From: Bradyrhizobium ivorense
Lineage (GTDB): Bacteria > Pseudomonadota > Alphaproteobacteria > Rhizobiales > Xanthobacteraceae
Direction of reading: 5' to 3'
Length of the DNA stretch: 64,000 bases
Assembly (NCBI RefSeq): GCF_900696085.1
Contig: NZ_CAADFC020000012.1
Span: 62,001 to 126,000, forward strand
In this document: positions 1-6,889 of the stretch, one piece after another
Layout: the number at the start of each line of letters is the position of its first letter
Numbering within the stretch: the first letter of the stretch is position 1
The notes under the pieces: generated by a model
What the model saw: only the letters and a program-made list of their open reading frames with translations
What the model was told of the DNA's origin: nothing
The model's database searches: none
Position numbers and translations under genes: made by a program

Positions 1-1
1 G

Positions 2-1039
2 AGTGGGCTCTTGGTGCTGCCCGGCATCGTCGACCTGCACGGCGATGCCTTCGAGCGCCAGATGATGCCGCGACCCGGCGTCGACTTTCCGACCGACGTC
101 GCGCTGATCGACAGCGACCGCCAGGTGATCGCCAACGGCATCACCACCGTGTTCCACGGCACGACCTGGTCGTGGGAGCCCGGCCTGCGCAGCGCCGAGA
201 ACGCACGAAAGCTGCTCGATGCGATCGAGGCGCTGCGGCCGCAGCTCGCCGCCGACACGCGCTTCCATCTGCGTCACGAGACCCACAATCTCAAGGCCGA
301 GGCCGAGATCATTCAATGGCTGCGCGAAGGCCGCATCGACCTGTTCGCCTTCAACGACCACAGCAACGTCAAGCCAAAAAAGCGCAACCAGTCGGCCGAA
401 CGCGCCGGGCTTTCGCTCGAGGCGTTCAACGAGCTGATCGATCAGGTCGTTGCGCGCCGCCCCGAGGTGCCGGCCTCGATCGCACGGCTCGCGTCTGCTG
501 CGCGCGACGCCAGTGTGCGCATGCTCTCGCATGACGACAACAGCCCGGCGATGCGCCAGGAGTTTCGCGCGCTCGGCGCCACGGTCGCCGAATTCCCGGT
601 CAACGAGGAGACCGCGCGGGACGCCGCCGCAGCCGGCGACTTCATCGTGTTCGGCGCGCCCAACGTGGTGCGCGGCGGCAGCCACACCGGCTGGACCAAG
701 GCATCCGACATGATCGCAAAAGGCCTCTGCTCGGTGCTGGCATCGGATTACTATTATCCGGCGCAGCTGCTCGCCGCATTCCGCCTCGCCGCCGACGGCA
801 TCCTGCCGCTGGCAAAAGCCTGGGACCTGATCTCGGCGGGACCGGCGCGCGCCGCCGGCCTCGAGGACCGCGGCGTGCTGGCCGCGGGCCGCCGTGCCGA
901 CATCATCATCGTCGACGACAAGCTGCCGCTGCGGCCGCGCGTCGTCGCCGTGATCGCCGCCGGACGGCTGGTGCACCTGACGGATGCGAGCTGCCTGGTT
1001 CATTCGCTCGCGCCGCGCAAGACGGTTGCGGCGGCGTAG
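2..1039 (+). CDS. phnM: Alpha-D-ribose 1-methylphosphonate 5-triphosphate diphosphatase PhnM (5' truncated by window edge)
   Basis: An amidohydrolase-fold enzyme of the C-P lyase pathway. It removes pyrophosphate from ribose 1-methylphosphonate 5-triphosphate, making the substrate that the C-P lyase core cleaves. The reading frame is open to the left edge, giving 345 visible residues against about 380 for the family, so roughly 35-40 N-terminal residues and the start codon are outside the window. The metal-site motif DLHGDAFE lies near visible residue 13, and a second amidohydrolase signature, SHDDN, lies in the middle of the protein. Both are characteristic of PhnM. The next gene starts 15 bases downstream on the same strand and belongs to a family found in phosphonate operons, so this is probably the tail of a phn operon. 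The identification is strong; only the start is missing. Confidence 0.93.
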   Translation, partial: SGLLVLPGIVDLHGDAFERQMMPRPGVDFPTDVALIDSDRQVIANGITTVFHGTTWSWEPGLRSAENARKLLDAIEALRPQLAADTRFHLRHETHNLKAEAEIIQWLREGRIDLFAFNDHSNVKPKKRNQSAERAGLSLEAFNELIDQVVARRPEVPASIARLASAARDASVRMLSHDDNSPAMRQEFRALGATVAEFPVNEETARDAAAAGDFIVFGAPNVVRGGSHTGWTKASDMIAKGLCSVLASDYYYPAQLLAAFRLAADGILPLAKAWDLISAGPARAAGLEDRGVLAAGRRADIIIVDDKLPLRPRVVAVIAAGRLVHLTDASCLVHSLAPRKTVAAA

Positions 1040-1054
1040 GGTCATTCTGCGGTC

Positions 1055-1744
1055 ATGGCCAATCACCCGCGTTACGCGATCTACTATGCGCCGGCACAGG
1101 ACAGCGTGCTGCACCGTTTCGGTTCGGCGATGCTCGGCTACGATGCCGTTGATGGTGCCGACCTGCCGTTTCCCGGCGGTGTCGCCGCCGACTGGCGCGA
1201 GCTGACAGAAGACCCGCGCAAATACGGCTTTCACGCCACGCTGAAGGCGCCAATCTCGCTCGCCGACGGCAAGGATGAAGCCGAGCTCGTGGCGGCTTGC
1301 GCCGCCTTCGCCGGCCGCGCGCGGCGGATTCCGGTGATCGAGCCGGTGGTCGATGCGATCAGCGGCTTCATCGCGGTGATCCCGGCCAGGCGCTCGGAGG
1401 AGCTGCAGCAGTTCGCCGCCGACTGCGTCACCGAGTTCGACGGCTTCCGCGCGCCGCTGACGGCGGAGGATCGTGCGCGTCGCAACCCGGCAAAACTCAC
1501 CGCGCGGCAGTGCGAGCATCTCGATCGCTGGGGCTATCCCTATGTGATGGAGGAATTCCGCTTCCACATGACGCTGACCGGACGTCTCAGCGACACGCGG
1601 CGCGGCCCGATCGTTACGTGGCTGCGCGAGCGGTTTGCCGCGATCGGGCTCACCACGCTCGCGGTCGACCGCATCGCGCTGTTCAGGCAGGCCGATGCCG
1701 CGTCGCGCTTCCGGATCATCGGCAGCTGGCCGCTGCGCGCGTAG
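1055..1744 (+). CDS. DUF1045 family phosphonate-operon protein, 2H-phosphoesterase-like
   Basis: A 229-residue protein of the DUF1045 family, often annotated as a putative phosphonate metabolism protein. Two H-x-T motifs are visible, FHATL at residues 59-63 and FHMTL at 170-174. They are spaced as in 2H phosphoesterases, where the two histidines act on cyclic phosphates or phosphodiesters. That chemistry fits phosphonate breakdown, which passes through 5-phosphoribosyl 1,2-cyclic phosphate. In E. coli this is opened by the unrelated PhnP. A role at that step is inference, not shown. The gene follows phnM by 15 bases and is probably co-transcribed. It converges on hemC, with only seven bases between the two stop codons. 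No strong ribosome binding site is visible, which is compatible with translational coupling. Confidence 0.85.
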   Translation: MANHPRYAIYYAPAQDSVLHRFGSAMLGYDAVDGADLPFPGGVAADWRELTEDPRKYGFHATLKAPISLADGKDEAELVAACAAFAGRARRIPVIEPVVDAISGFIAVIPARRSEELQQFAADCVTEFDGFRAPLTAEDRARRNPAKLTARQCEHLDRWGYPYVMEEFRFHMTLTGRLSDTRRGPIVTWLRERFAAIGLTTLAVDRIALFRQADAASRFRIIGSWPLRA

Positions 1745-1751
1745 CGCCCCG

Positions 1752-2762
1752 CTACTCGTCCGGCCGGGTCCGGGCGATGATCTCGGCGGCGCCCTTGTCG
1801 AGCAGCTCCATGCCGACGGCGCGGCCGAGTTCGCGCGGCCGATCCGCCGGTCCCCGCCTGACCACCTCGATAAAGCCGGCGCCGGCCTCGTCGAGCACCG
1901 AGGCGCGCAGTGTCATCTCACCTCCGGCGAGCGTGGCATGGCCGGCGATCGGCGAATTGCAGTGGCCGTTGAGCACCCACAGCACCTCGCGCTCGGCCTC
2001 GGCGCTAAGCCGCGACGCCGCGTTGTCGATCTGTGCGAGCCGCGCCCGCGTCGGCCAGTCGCTCTCGACGCATTCGACCGCGACGATGCCCTGGCCCACC
2101 GCCGGCAGCATCTCATCGACCGAGAAATCATGCGCGATGCGCGCGGTCAGCCCGATGCGCTCGAGCCCAGAGCGCGCCATCACCAGCGCATCCGCCGGCC
2201 CGACCTCGCCGCCACCGGGCAGCCGCTGCTTGTCGCCGCGATCGAGCTTTGCGACCCGGGTGTCGGCGGCGCCGCGAAAATGGATCACGGTCGCTTCGGG
2301 AAACAGCCGGCGCAGATAGGCGGCGCGGCGTACCGCGTTGGTGCCGATCATAAACCCCTTGCCGCGCGCGGCGCGAAACGTCTCCAGCGACAGGCCGGGC
2401 CGCAGCACCAGCGAGTCATTGGCCGCATCGCGCGCCAGCATCGCCGCGATGACGAGACCCGGCGTTTCTTCGTTGCCCGGCACGTCCTTTAGCGAATGCA
2501 TCGCGGCCTGCAGCGTGCCCGCGCGCATCGCGGCGCGGATCTCGGCGACGAAGGCGCCGCCCTTGCCGCCGTGACGGAGCAGCTTGCTGGTCTGGTCCTG
2601 ATCGCCGCGGGTTTCGAACTTGACGACATCGACGGCAAGCTCCGGCGCCGCCGCGCGCAGCAGGCGCGCGACCTCGTCGGTCTGCGCCAGCGCCATCGCG
2701 CTCTTGCGGGTACCGATCCGTAAAACCTGTCCCGACCCGGGATTTTTGCTGCGAATGCTCAT
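1752..2762 (-). CDS. hemC: Hydroxymethylbilane synthase (porphobilinogen deaminase)
   Basis: Joins four porphobilinogen units into hydroxymethylbilane in tetrapyrrole (haem, vitamin B12) synthesis in the cytosol. At 336 residues it is slightly longer than the usual ~310. The catalytic aspartate sits in HSLKDVP (Asp93), and the arginine-rich substrate region around RGAADTRV (residues 163-170) is recognisable. The cysteine that anchors the dipyrromethane cofactor is kept at Cys268, but in the unusual context NGHCNSPIAG; most family members have a glycine- or serine-cysteine followed by x-x-PIG. This suggests a divergent copy. The N-terminal ~13 residues ahead of LRIGTRKSALA-like sequence are an extension. 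It stands alone, next to unrelated genes on both sides. Function is well supported; whether it is the main or a second hemC cannot be told here. Confidence 0.92.
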   Translation of the reverse strand: MSIRSKNPGSGQVLRIGTRKSAMALAQTDEVARLLRAAAPELAVDVVKFETRGDQDQTSKLLRHGGKGGAFVAEIRAAMRAGTLQAAMHSLKDVPGNEETPGLVIAAMLARDAANDSLVLRPGLSLETFRAARGKGFMIGTNAVRRAAYLRRLFPEATVIHFRGAADTRVAKLDRGDKQRLPGGGEVGPADALVMARSGLERIGLTARIAHDFSVDEMLPAVGQGIVAVECVESDWPTRARLAQIDNAASRLSAEAEREVLWVLNGHCNSPIAGHATLAGGEMTLRASVLDEAGAGFIEVVRRGPADRPRELGRAVGMELLDKGAAEIIARTRPDE

Positions 2763-2824
2763 TGACCGCGGGATTAGAGCAAAAGGTCAGTCAAAACAAC
2801 GGTTTTTGCCGCCACTGACCGCCC

Positions 2825-3445
2825 TCAGGCGATGTCGTCGACCAGCGTCACGCCGGCCTGCCTGATCGCTGCCGTGGCGGCGGCGAGCGAGCCCGCGAGA
2901 TCGATGGCGCGGCAGCCGGACAGCACCACCGTGGTCTCGAAGCCGAGCCGCCGCGCGTCCAGCGCCGAATATTGCACGCAATAATCCGTGGCGAGGCCCG
3001 CCATCACAACGCGCTTGAGCCCGCGTTCGCGCAGATAGCCGGCGAGCCCCGTCGGCGTGGTGCGGTCATTCTCGAAGAATGCCGAATAAGAATCGATCGC
3101 CGCGCGGAATCCCTTGCGGATCATCAGCTCGGCCTTATCGGTCACAAGCTGCGAGTGGAAGGCGGCGCCAGCAGTGCCCTGGATGCAGTGATCCGGCCAC
3201 AGCGTCTGCGGGCCATAGGGCATGGTGATGGAGGAAAACGGCGCCGCCCCGGGATGCGAGGTCGCGAACGAGCTGTGACCGGCCGGATGCCAGTCCTGCG
3301 TCAGCACGACATGGTCGAACCGTTGCGCGAGCCGATTGACGACAGGCACCACCGCATCGCCGTCGGCGACCGCCAGCGCACCACCGGGGCAGAAGTCGTT
3401 CTGCACGTCGATGACCAGAAGCAGATCGTCGGGCTGGATCTTCAT
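2825..3445 (-). CDS. pncA: Nicotinamidase
   Basis: Hydrolyses nicotinamide to nicotinate and ammonia in the NAD salvage (Preiss-Handler) route. The 206-residue protein carries the complete isochorismatase-fold nicotinamidase signature. The nucleophile-activating aspartate is in VIDVQNDFCPGGALAV, the metal-binding Asp-His-His are in QDWHPAGHSSF, the lysine is in MIRKG, and the catalytic cysteine is in GLATDYCVQYSA. The ATG start gives the usual MKIQPDD N-terminus. A GTG nine bases upstream would add three residues and overlap the stop of the preceding gene, so the start is uncertain by that amount. The gene follows the aspartate dehydrogenase gene directly, and together they join NAD salvage with a possible de novo entry point. 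Confidence 0.93.
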   Translation of the reverse strand: MKIQPDDLLLVIDVQNDFCPGGALAVADGDAVVPVVNRLAQRFDHVVLTQDWHPAGHSSFATSHPGAAPFSSITMPYGPQTLWPDHCIQGTAGAAFHSQLVTDKAELMIRKGFRAAIDSYSAFFENDRTTPTGLAGYLRERGLKRVVMAGLATDYCVQYSALDARRLGFETTVVLSGCRAIDLAGSLAAATAAIRQAGVTLVDDIA

Positions 3446-3450
3446 CGCCG

Positions 3451-4269
3451 TCACGTCCCGACCCGCAAGGAAGCGCGCAGCTTGCGCAGGCAGGCGATCA
3501 CCGACAGCGCGGTGATGCGGCCGGTCTTCGGGTTCTCCGAGGGAATGTTCTCGATCGTCATCGAGAACCGCGCGGAATCGGAATCGACCTCGATGCGGTG
3601 GGTGTTCCGCGTCACCGTCGGGTCGGCCCAGATCTCGACCCGGGTGCGGTCGGGCCCGATGCCGGCGAGCGACAGTGCCACCGCGACGTTGAGATTGGCC
3701 GGAAAGCCTTTTGCGGCATCACGCGCGCTGCCTTCGAAGACGCGCAGCGGTTCGGTGATGCCCTCGATCTTGATGTCGTGCTCGACCAGATGCGGCGCGC
3801 CGACGAGGCCCGCGACCGGCTTGCGCGTCACGAGCTTTGCCGAATGAATGGTGCCGACCGCGGCCGCCGTAACCGCATCGAGCCCGATCAGCGCGCCGGT
3901 CGGCACGATGATCTGGCCGCCATGCGTTTTGGCGAGATCGACCAGGTCCTCATTCTGCAACAGCGCGCCGACGCTGAGCACCACCGCGGTCTTGCCGCGT
4001 TCGACCACCGGCGCCACGATCGCGCGCACCACCTTGCTCGGCGCGCACTCGACCACGATGTCGGCGACCTCGGCGAGCTGTTCGATCGGCACCATCTCCG
4101 GCGCGGTCTTGAGCTCGGCGAGCCAGCCGCGGTGCTTCTCCGGGCTGCTCGCCGACACCGCGACCAGCATCAAGCCGTCGATCCCGCGGTCGAGCGCCTT
4201 GACGACGTCGGCCCCGATCGCACCGAGGCCGGCCACCGCGACGCGCGTCTTCGCCTTGCTGTCCGCCAT
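3451..4269 (-). CDS. nadX: L-aspartate dehydrogenase (NadX-like)
   Basis: A 272-residue NAD(P)-dependent enzyme expected to oxidise L-aspartate to iminoaspartate, the precursor of quinolinate in NAD synthesis. The Rossmann motif GLGAIG is at residues 14-19. The family signature around FPANLNVAVALSLAG and the sequence SAKLVTRKP match NadX-type aspartate dehydrogenases. The start was set at the ATG whose first base is shared with the stop codon of the upstream peptidase gene (TGATG overlap). A longer in-frame opening upstream is the shadow of that peptidase. The stop lies next to pncA, which supports a shared NAD-metabolism role. Catabolic aspartate dehydrogenases of the same family exist, so use in amino-acid breakdown is an alternative. 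Confidence 0.88.
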   Translation of the reverse strand: MADSKAKTRVAVAGLGAIGADVVKALDRGIDGLMLVAVSASSPEKHRGWLAELKTAPEMVPIEQLAEVADIVVECAPSKVVRAIVAPVVERGKTAVVLSVGALLQNEDLVDLAKTHGGQIIVPTGALIGLDAVTAAAVGTIHSAKLVTRKPVAGLVGAPHLVEHDIKIEGITEPLRVFEGSARDAAKGFPANLNVAVALSLAGIGPDRTRVEIWADPTVTRNTHRIEVDSDSARFSMTIENIPSENPKTGRITALSVIACLRKLRASLRVGT

Positions 4270-5687
4270 CACTTGCCGCCGGCGAGCATCTTGACCAGGC
4301 GATAGAGATATTCCTGGCCCTCGTAGAACGATTTCACCAGCACACGCTCGTCCTTGCCGTGAATCCTGTTGTCGTCGACATCGGAGGCAAGCCCGGAGTG
4401 CCCGTAGGTCGGAATCCCCGCATTGCGCAGGTAGCTGCCGTCGGTGGCGCCGGTGCTCATGACCGGAACGATCGCAGCGTCCGGCCAAAACTCCTTCGAC
4501 AGCTTCTCGATCGATCCCATGATCTCCTCGTTCAGCGGCGACGGCGGGCTCAGCACGGCCTGGCCGCCCACCACCTCGATCTGCTTGTCGGCGAGCACGC
4601 GCTCGATCTGGGTCTGAACGCCCTCGACCGGCTCGCCGGGCAGGATCCGGCAATTCACCCCCGCGGTGGCAAGCTGCGGCAGCGCATTGATGGCGTGGCC
4701 GCCCTGCAGCATGGTGGCGACGCAGGTGGTGCGGAGCTGGGCGTTATAGCCCGGATTCTCCGACAGTCGCGCCAGCGCGGCCGGATCCGGCTGCGGAGCC
4801 AGGATGGCGCGGATGTCGTCGGCGTTCTGCTTGCTCTCAGTCTCAGCCGTCTTGGCGAAATAGATCCGGGTGGTCTCGTTGAGATTGAGCGGGAAATCGT
4901 ACTTGGAAAGACGAACCAGGCCTTCGGCAAGGCGATAGATCGCGTTGTCCTTGCGCGGCAGCGACGAGTGCCCGCCACGGTCCTTCACCGTGAGCTTGTA
5001 GCTGGTCGAGACCTTCTCGCTGGTCTGCACGCTGTTGCGGATCGCCTTGCCGTTCTTCAGGCCGACGCCGCCGCCTTCGTTGAGCGCGAACTCGGCGTCG
5101 ATCAGGTCGCGGTGGTTCTTGATCAGCCACTGCATGCCGAGCGCGTTGGCGTCGAGGATTTCCTCATCGGTCTCCAGCGCGATGATGATGTCGCGGTCGG
5201 GCTTGTAGCCCTCCTTCTTGTAGCGGATCAAGTTGGTGACAAAGGACGCCGCCATGTATTTGTCATCGCTACTGCCGCGGCCATAGAAATAGCCGTCCTG
5301 CTCGGTGAGCTTGAACGGGTCGAACGACCAGTCCTCGCGCTTGGCCGGCACGACGTCGATATGGGCGACCAGGAGGATCGGCTTGCGCGCGCCGGAGCCG
5401 CGCAGCCGCGCCACCAGATTGCCCTTGCGCGGCGCCGGTGAGAGCACGTGGACGTCCTGCTCGGGGAAGCCGGCCGCGCGCAGCCGCGCCCCAAGCGCCT
5501 CCGCCGCCTTCTGGGTATCGCCGGTCGCGGTGGTGGTGTCGATCTCGACCAGTTCCTGGTAGATGCCGCGGGCGAACTGCTGCTGCTCGGTCAGTCCCTG
5601 CGCCGCAGCGCCGGTTGCCAGCAGCGCGGTGCCGAAAGCGGCGGACAACAGGAGCGACTGGGACACTTTTCGGATCTTTTGCGACAT
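4269..5687 (-). CDS. Secreted M20 family metallopeptidase
   Basis: A 472-residue dinuclear zinc peptidase or deacylase of the M20/M28 group. A signal peptide is clear: a lysine/arginine-containing start, a hydrophobic core, and ATGAAAQ as the probable cleavage region near residue 29. Metal-site motifs are visible: HIDVVP (first His-Asp), GRGSSDDK (bridging Asp), ALNEGGG (catalytic and ligand Glu), and GLASDVDDNRIHGKDE near the C-terminus (final His). The start was placed at MSQKIRK because upstream residues lack the secretion signal and include no family sequence. The substrate is not deducible; similar proteins are annotated as carboxypeptidases or acetylornithine deacetylase-like enzymes. 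It overlaps the aspartate dehydrogenase gene by one base. Confidence 0.88.
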   Translation of the reverse strand: MSQKIRKVSQSLLLSAAFGTALLATGAAAQGLTEQQQFARGIYQELVEIDTTTATGDTQKAAEALGARLRAAGFPEQDVHVLSPAPRKGNLVARLRGSGARKPILLVAHIDVVPAKREDWSFDPFKLTEQDGYFYGRGSSDDKYMAASFVTNLIRYKKEGYKPDRDIIIALETDEEILDANALGMQWLIKNHRDLIDAEFALNEGGGVGLKNGKAIRNSVQTSEKVSTSYKLTVKDRGGHSSLPRKDNAIYRLAEGLVRLSKYDFPLNLNETTRIYFAKTAETESKQNADDIRAILAPQPDPAALARLSENPGYNAQLRTTCVATMLQGGHAINALPQLATAGVNCRILPGEPVEGVQTQIERVLADKQIEVVGGQAVLSPPSPLNEEIMGSIEKLSKEFWPDAAIVPVMSTGATDGSYLRNAGIPTYGHSGLASDVDDNRIHGKDERVLVKSFYEGQEYLYRLVKMLAGGK

Positions 5688-5815
5688 CGTGCTCTCCCCG
5701 GAATTGCACTGCCTCACCAGCCTGAATTCAGACAGGCGGCAGGTACTTTGGCAAGACGGCGAGCCCCTCAATTTCTGCGCGCGACCTCCGCGATTTCACG
5801 CCCCATTTGCAGTGC

Positions 5816-6304
5816 TTATTTGGCGTCCTTGACCGCGACCACCTCGATCTCGACGAGGAATCCGGGATTGGCGAGCGCGGCGACGCCGACCACGGAGCGC
5901 GCCGGCAGGTTCGGCTGGCCGCCGCCGAAGAACTGGGTGTAGCCCTCCATGAAGGCCTTGAAGTCCATCGGCGCGGCGGCGTTGTGCACCAGGAACACCT
6001 GCATCTTGACGACGTCGCCCATGCCGAGCCCTTGGCCCTCCAGAATGCCCTTGATGCGGTTGAGCACGCCGACCGTCTGGGCCCTGGTGTCGCCATAGGC
6101 CTGCGGGCTCGCCGGATCGGCATCCTTGTTGATCGCAGGCGGCACCTGGCCGCTGACATAGACCGTCGTCGCATTGCCGGTGACGGTGACGGCCTGCGCA
6201 ATCGGGAAGGTCGAGTTTGGAATCGGATGCCTGATCACATCGGCGCAGGCCGCGGTCGCGACCGCCGAAAATGCGACGCCGAGGACGACAGTTGCTAGTC
6301 TCAT
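5816..6304 (-). CDS. RidA/YjgF family protein with an export signal
   Basis: A 162-residue RidA-family protein. Family members hydrolyse reactive enamine/imine intermediates to ketones. Unlike the usual ~125-residue cytosolic form, this one begins with a typical signal peptide (MRLATVVLGVAFSAVATAACA), so it should act in the periplasm. The RidA core is recognisable by VYVSGQVP and by LPARSVVGVAAL followed by VEIEVVAV, which contains the arginine that binds the substrate carboxylate. It lies downstream of genes for a Tat-exported amine oxidase and a cytochrome c on the same strand. Clearing the imine made by that oxidase is the natural inference. A palindromic repeat lies in the gap to the cytochrome gene. 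Confidence 0.9.
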   Translation of the reverse strand: MRLATVVLGVAFSAVATAACADVIRHPIPNSTFPIAQAVTVTGNATTVYVSGQVPPAINKDADPASPQAYGDTRAQTVGVLNRIKGILEGQGLGMGDVVKMQVFLVHNAAAPMDFKAFMEGYTQFFGGGQPNLPARSVVGVAALANPGFLVEIEVVAVKDAK

Positions 6305-6355
6305 GATTCCCCCCATGACCTGATCGCAGGTCGTGCTGTGACACCGATATTTGCT

Positions 6356-6466
6356 CGTCATTCCGGGGCGCGCACAGCGCGAACCCGGAATCTCGACGTT
6401 GTCGGACTCCGCACCATCACCTCTGGATTCCGGGTTCGCGGACTTTGCCCGCGCCCCGGAATGACG
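6356..6466. repeat. Palindromic intergenic repeat between cytochrome c and RidA genes
   Basis: About 110 bases with long complementary ends: cgtcattccggggcgcg at the left and cgcgccccggaatgacg at the right. A second inner pair reads cgaacccggaat and attccgggttcg. It could form a large stem-loop in RNA between the two genes. It resembles REP-type elements common between genes in Bradyrhizobium. An effect on mRNA stability or termination is possible but not shown. Confidence 0.75.
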
Positions 6467-6478
6467 GCGACGCCGCGG

Positions 6479-6889
6479 CTAGCGGCGGGCCTCCTGGACG
6501 TCCTTCGCCGTCACCGCGTCCTCAAAGTTGTTGCCGAAGTGCGTCCGCAGATAATTCACAACGGCGGCGACCTGACCATCGGTCATCATGTCGCCGAACG
6601 CCGGCATTCCGCGGCGGCCGTTGATGACCATGAAGATTGGATAGCTGCCGGATTCGAGGTTCTTGTTGGCCGCCAGCGACGGATAATTGCCGGCGCCGGT
6701 TGCGCCGGACGCATCCGGCATGTGGCAACCTTGGCAGACATTGGCGAACAGCTCCTCGCCGGTCATCTCGACGAAGCGGTAGCCGGAGGAGAAGGTGCGC
6801 CGGCTCGCGGTGCTGTCCTGCCCGGTCGCCGCGGTGGCCGAGAGCAGCGTCAGCGCGGCGACCGCCGATGTCCTGACCCGTATCATCAT
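6479..6889 (-). CDS. Periplasmic c-type cytochrome
   Basis: A 136-residue monohaem cytochrome c. It has an N-terminal signal peptide of about 24 residues (ending near SATAATGQ). The haem-attachment motif CQGCH is at about residues 52-56. The probable axial methionine is in GMPAFGDMM, followed by a C-terminal helix with AAVVNYLRTHFG, as in class I cytochromes. The start ATG overlaps the stop of the flavin amine oxidase gene by four bases (ATGA), which indicates translational coupling. That arrangement marks it as the likely electron acceptor of the oxidase, as known for nicotine oxidoreductase-type enzymes that reduce a cytochrome c rather than oxygen. It is probably monohaem and soluble. Confidence 0.92.
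   Translation of the reverse strand: MMIRVRTSAVAALTLLSATAATGQDSTASRRTFSSGYRFVEMTGEELFANVCQGCHMPDASGATGAGNYPSLAANKNLESGSYPIFMVINGRRGMPAFGDMMTDGQVAAVVNYLRTHFGNNFEDAVTAKDVQEARR

Noticed and set aside
3451..4653. Aspartate dehydrogenase as a 400-residue protein
   Set aside because: The first 128 residues are the shadow of the peptidase gene; the NadX family starts at the inner ATG.
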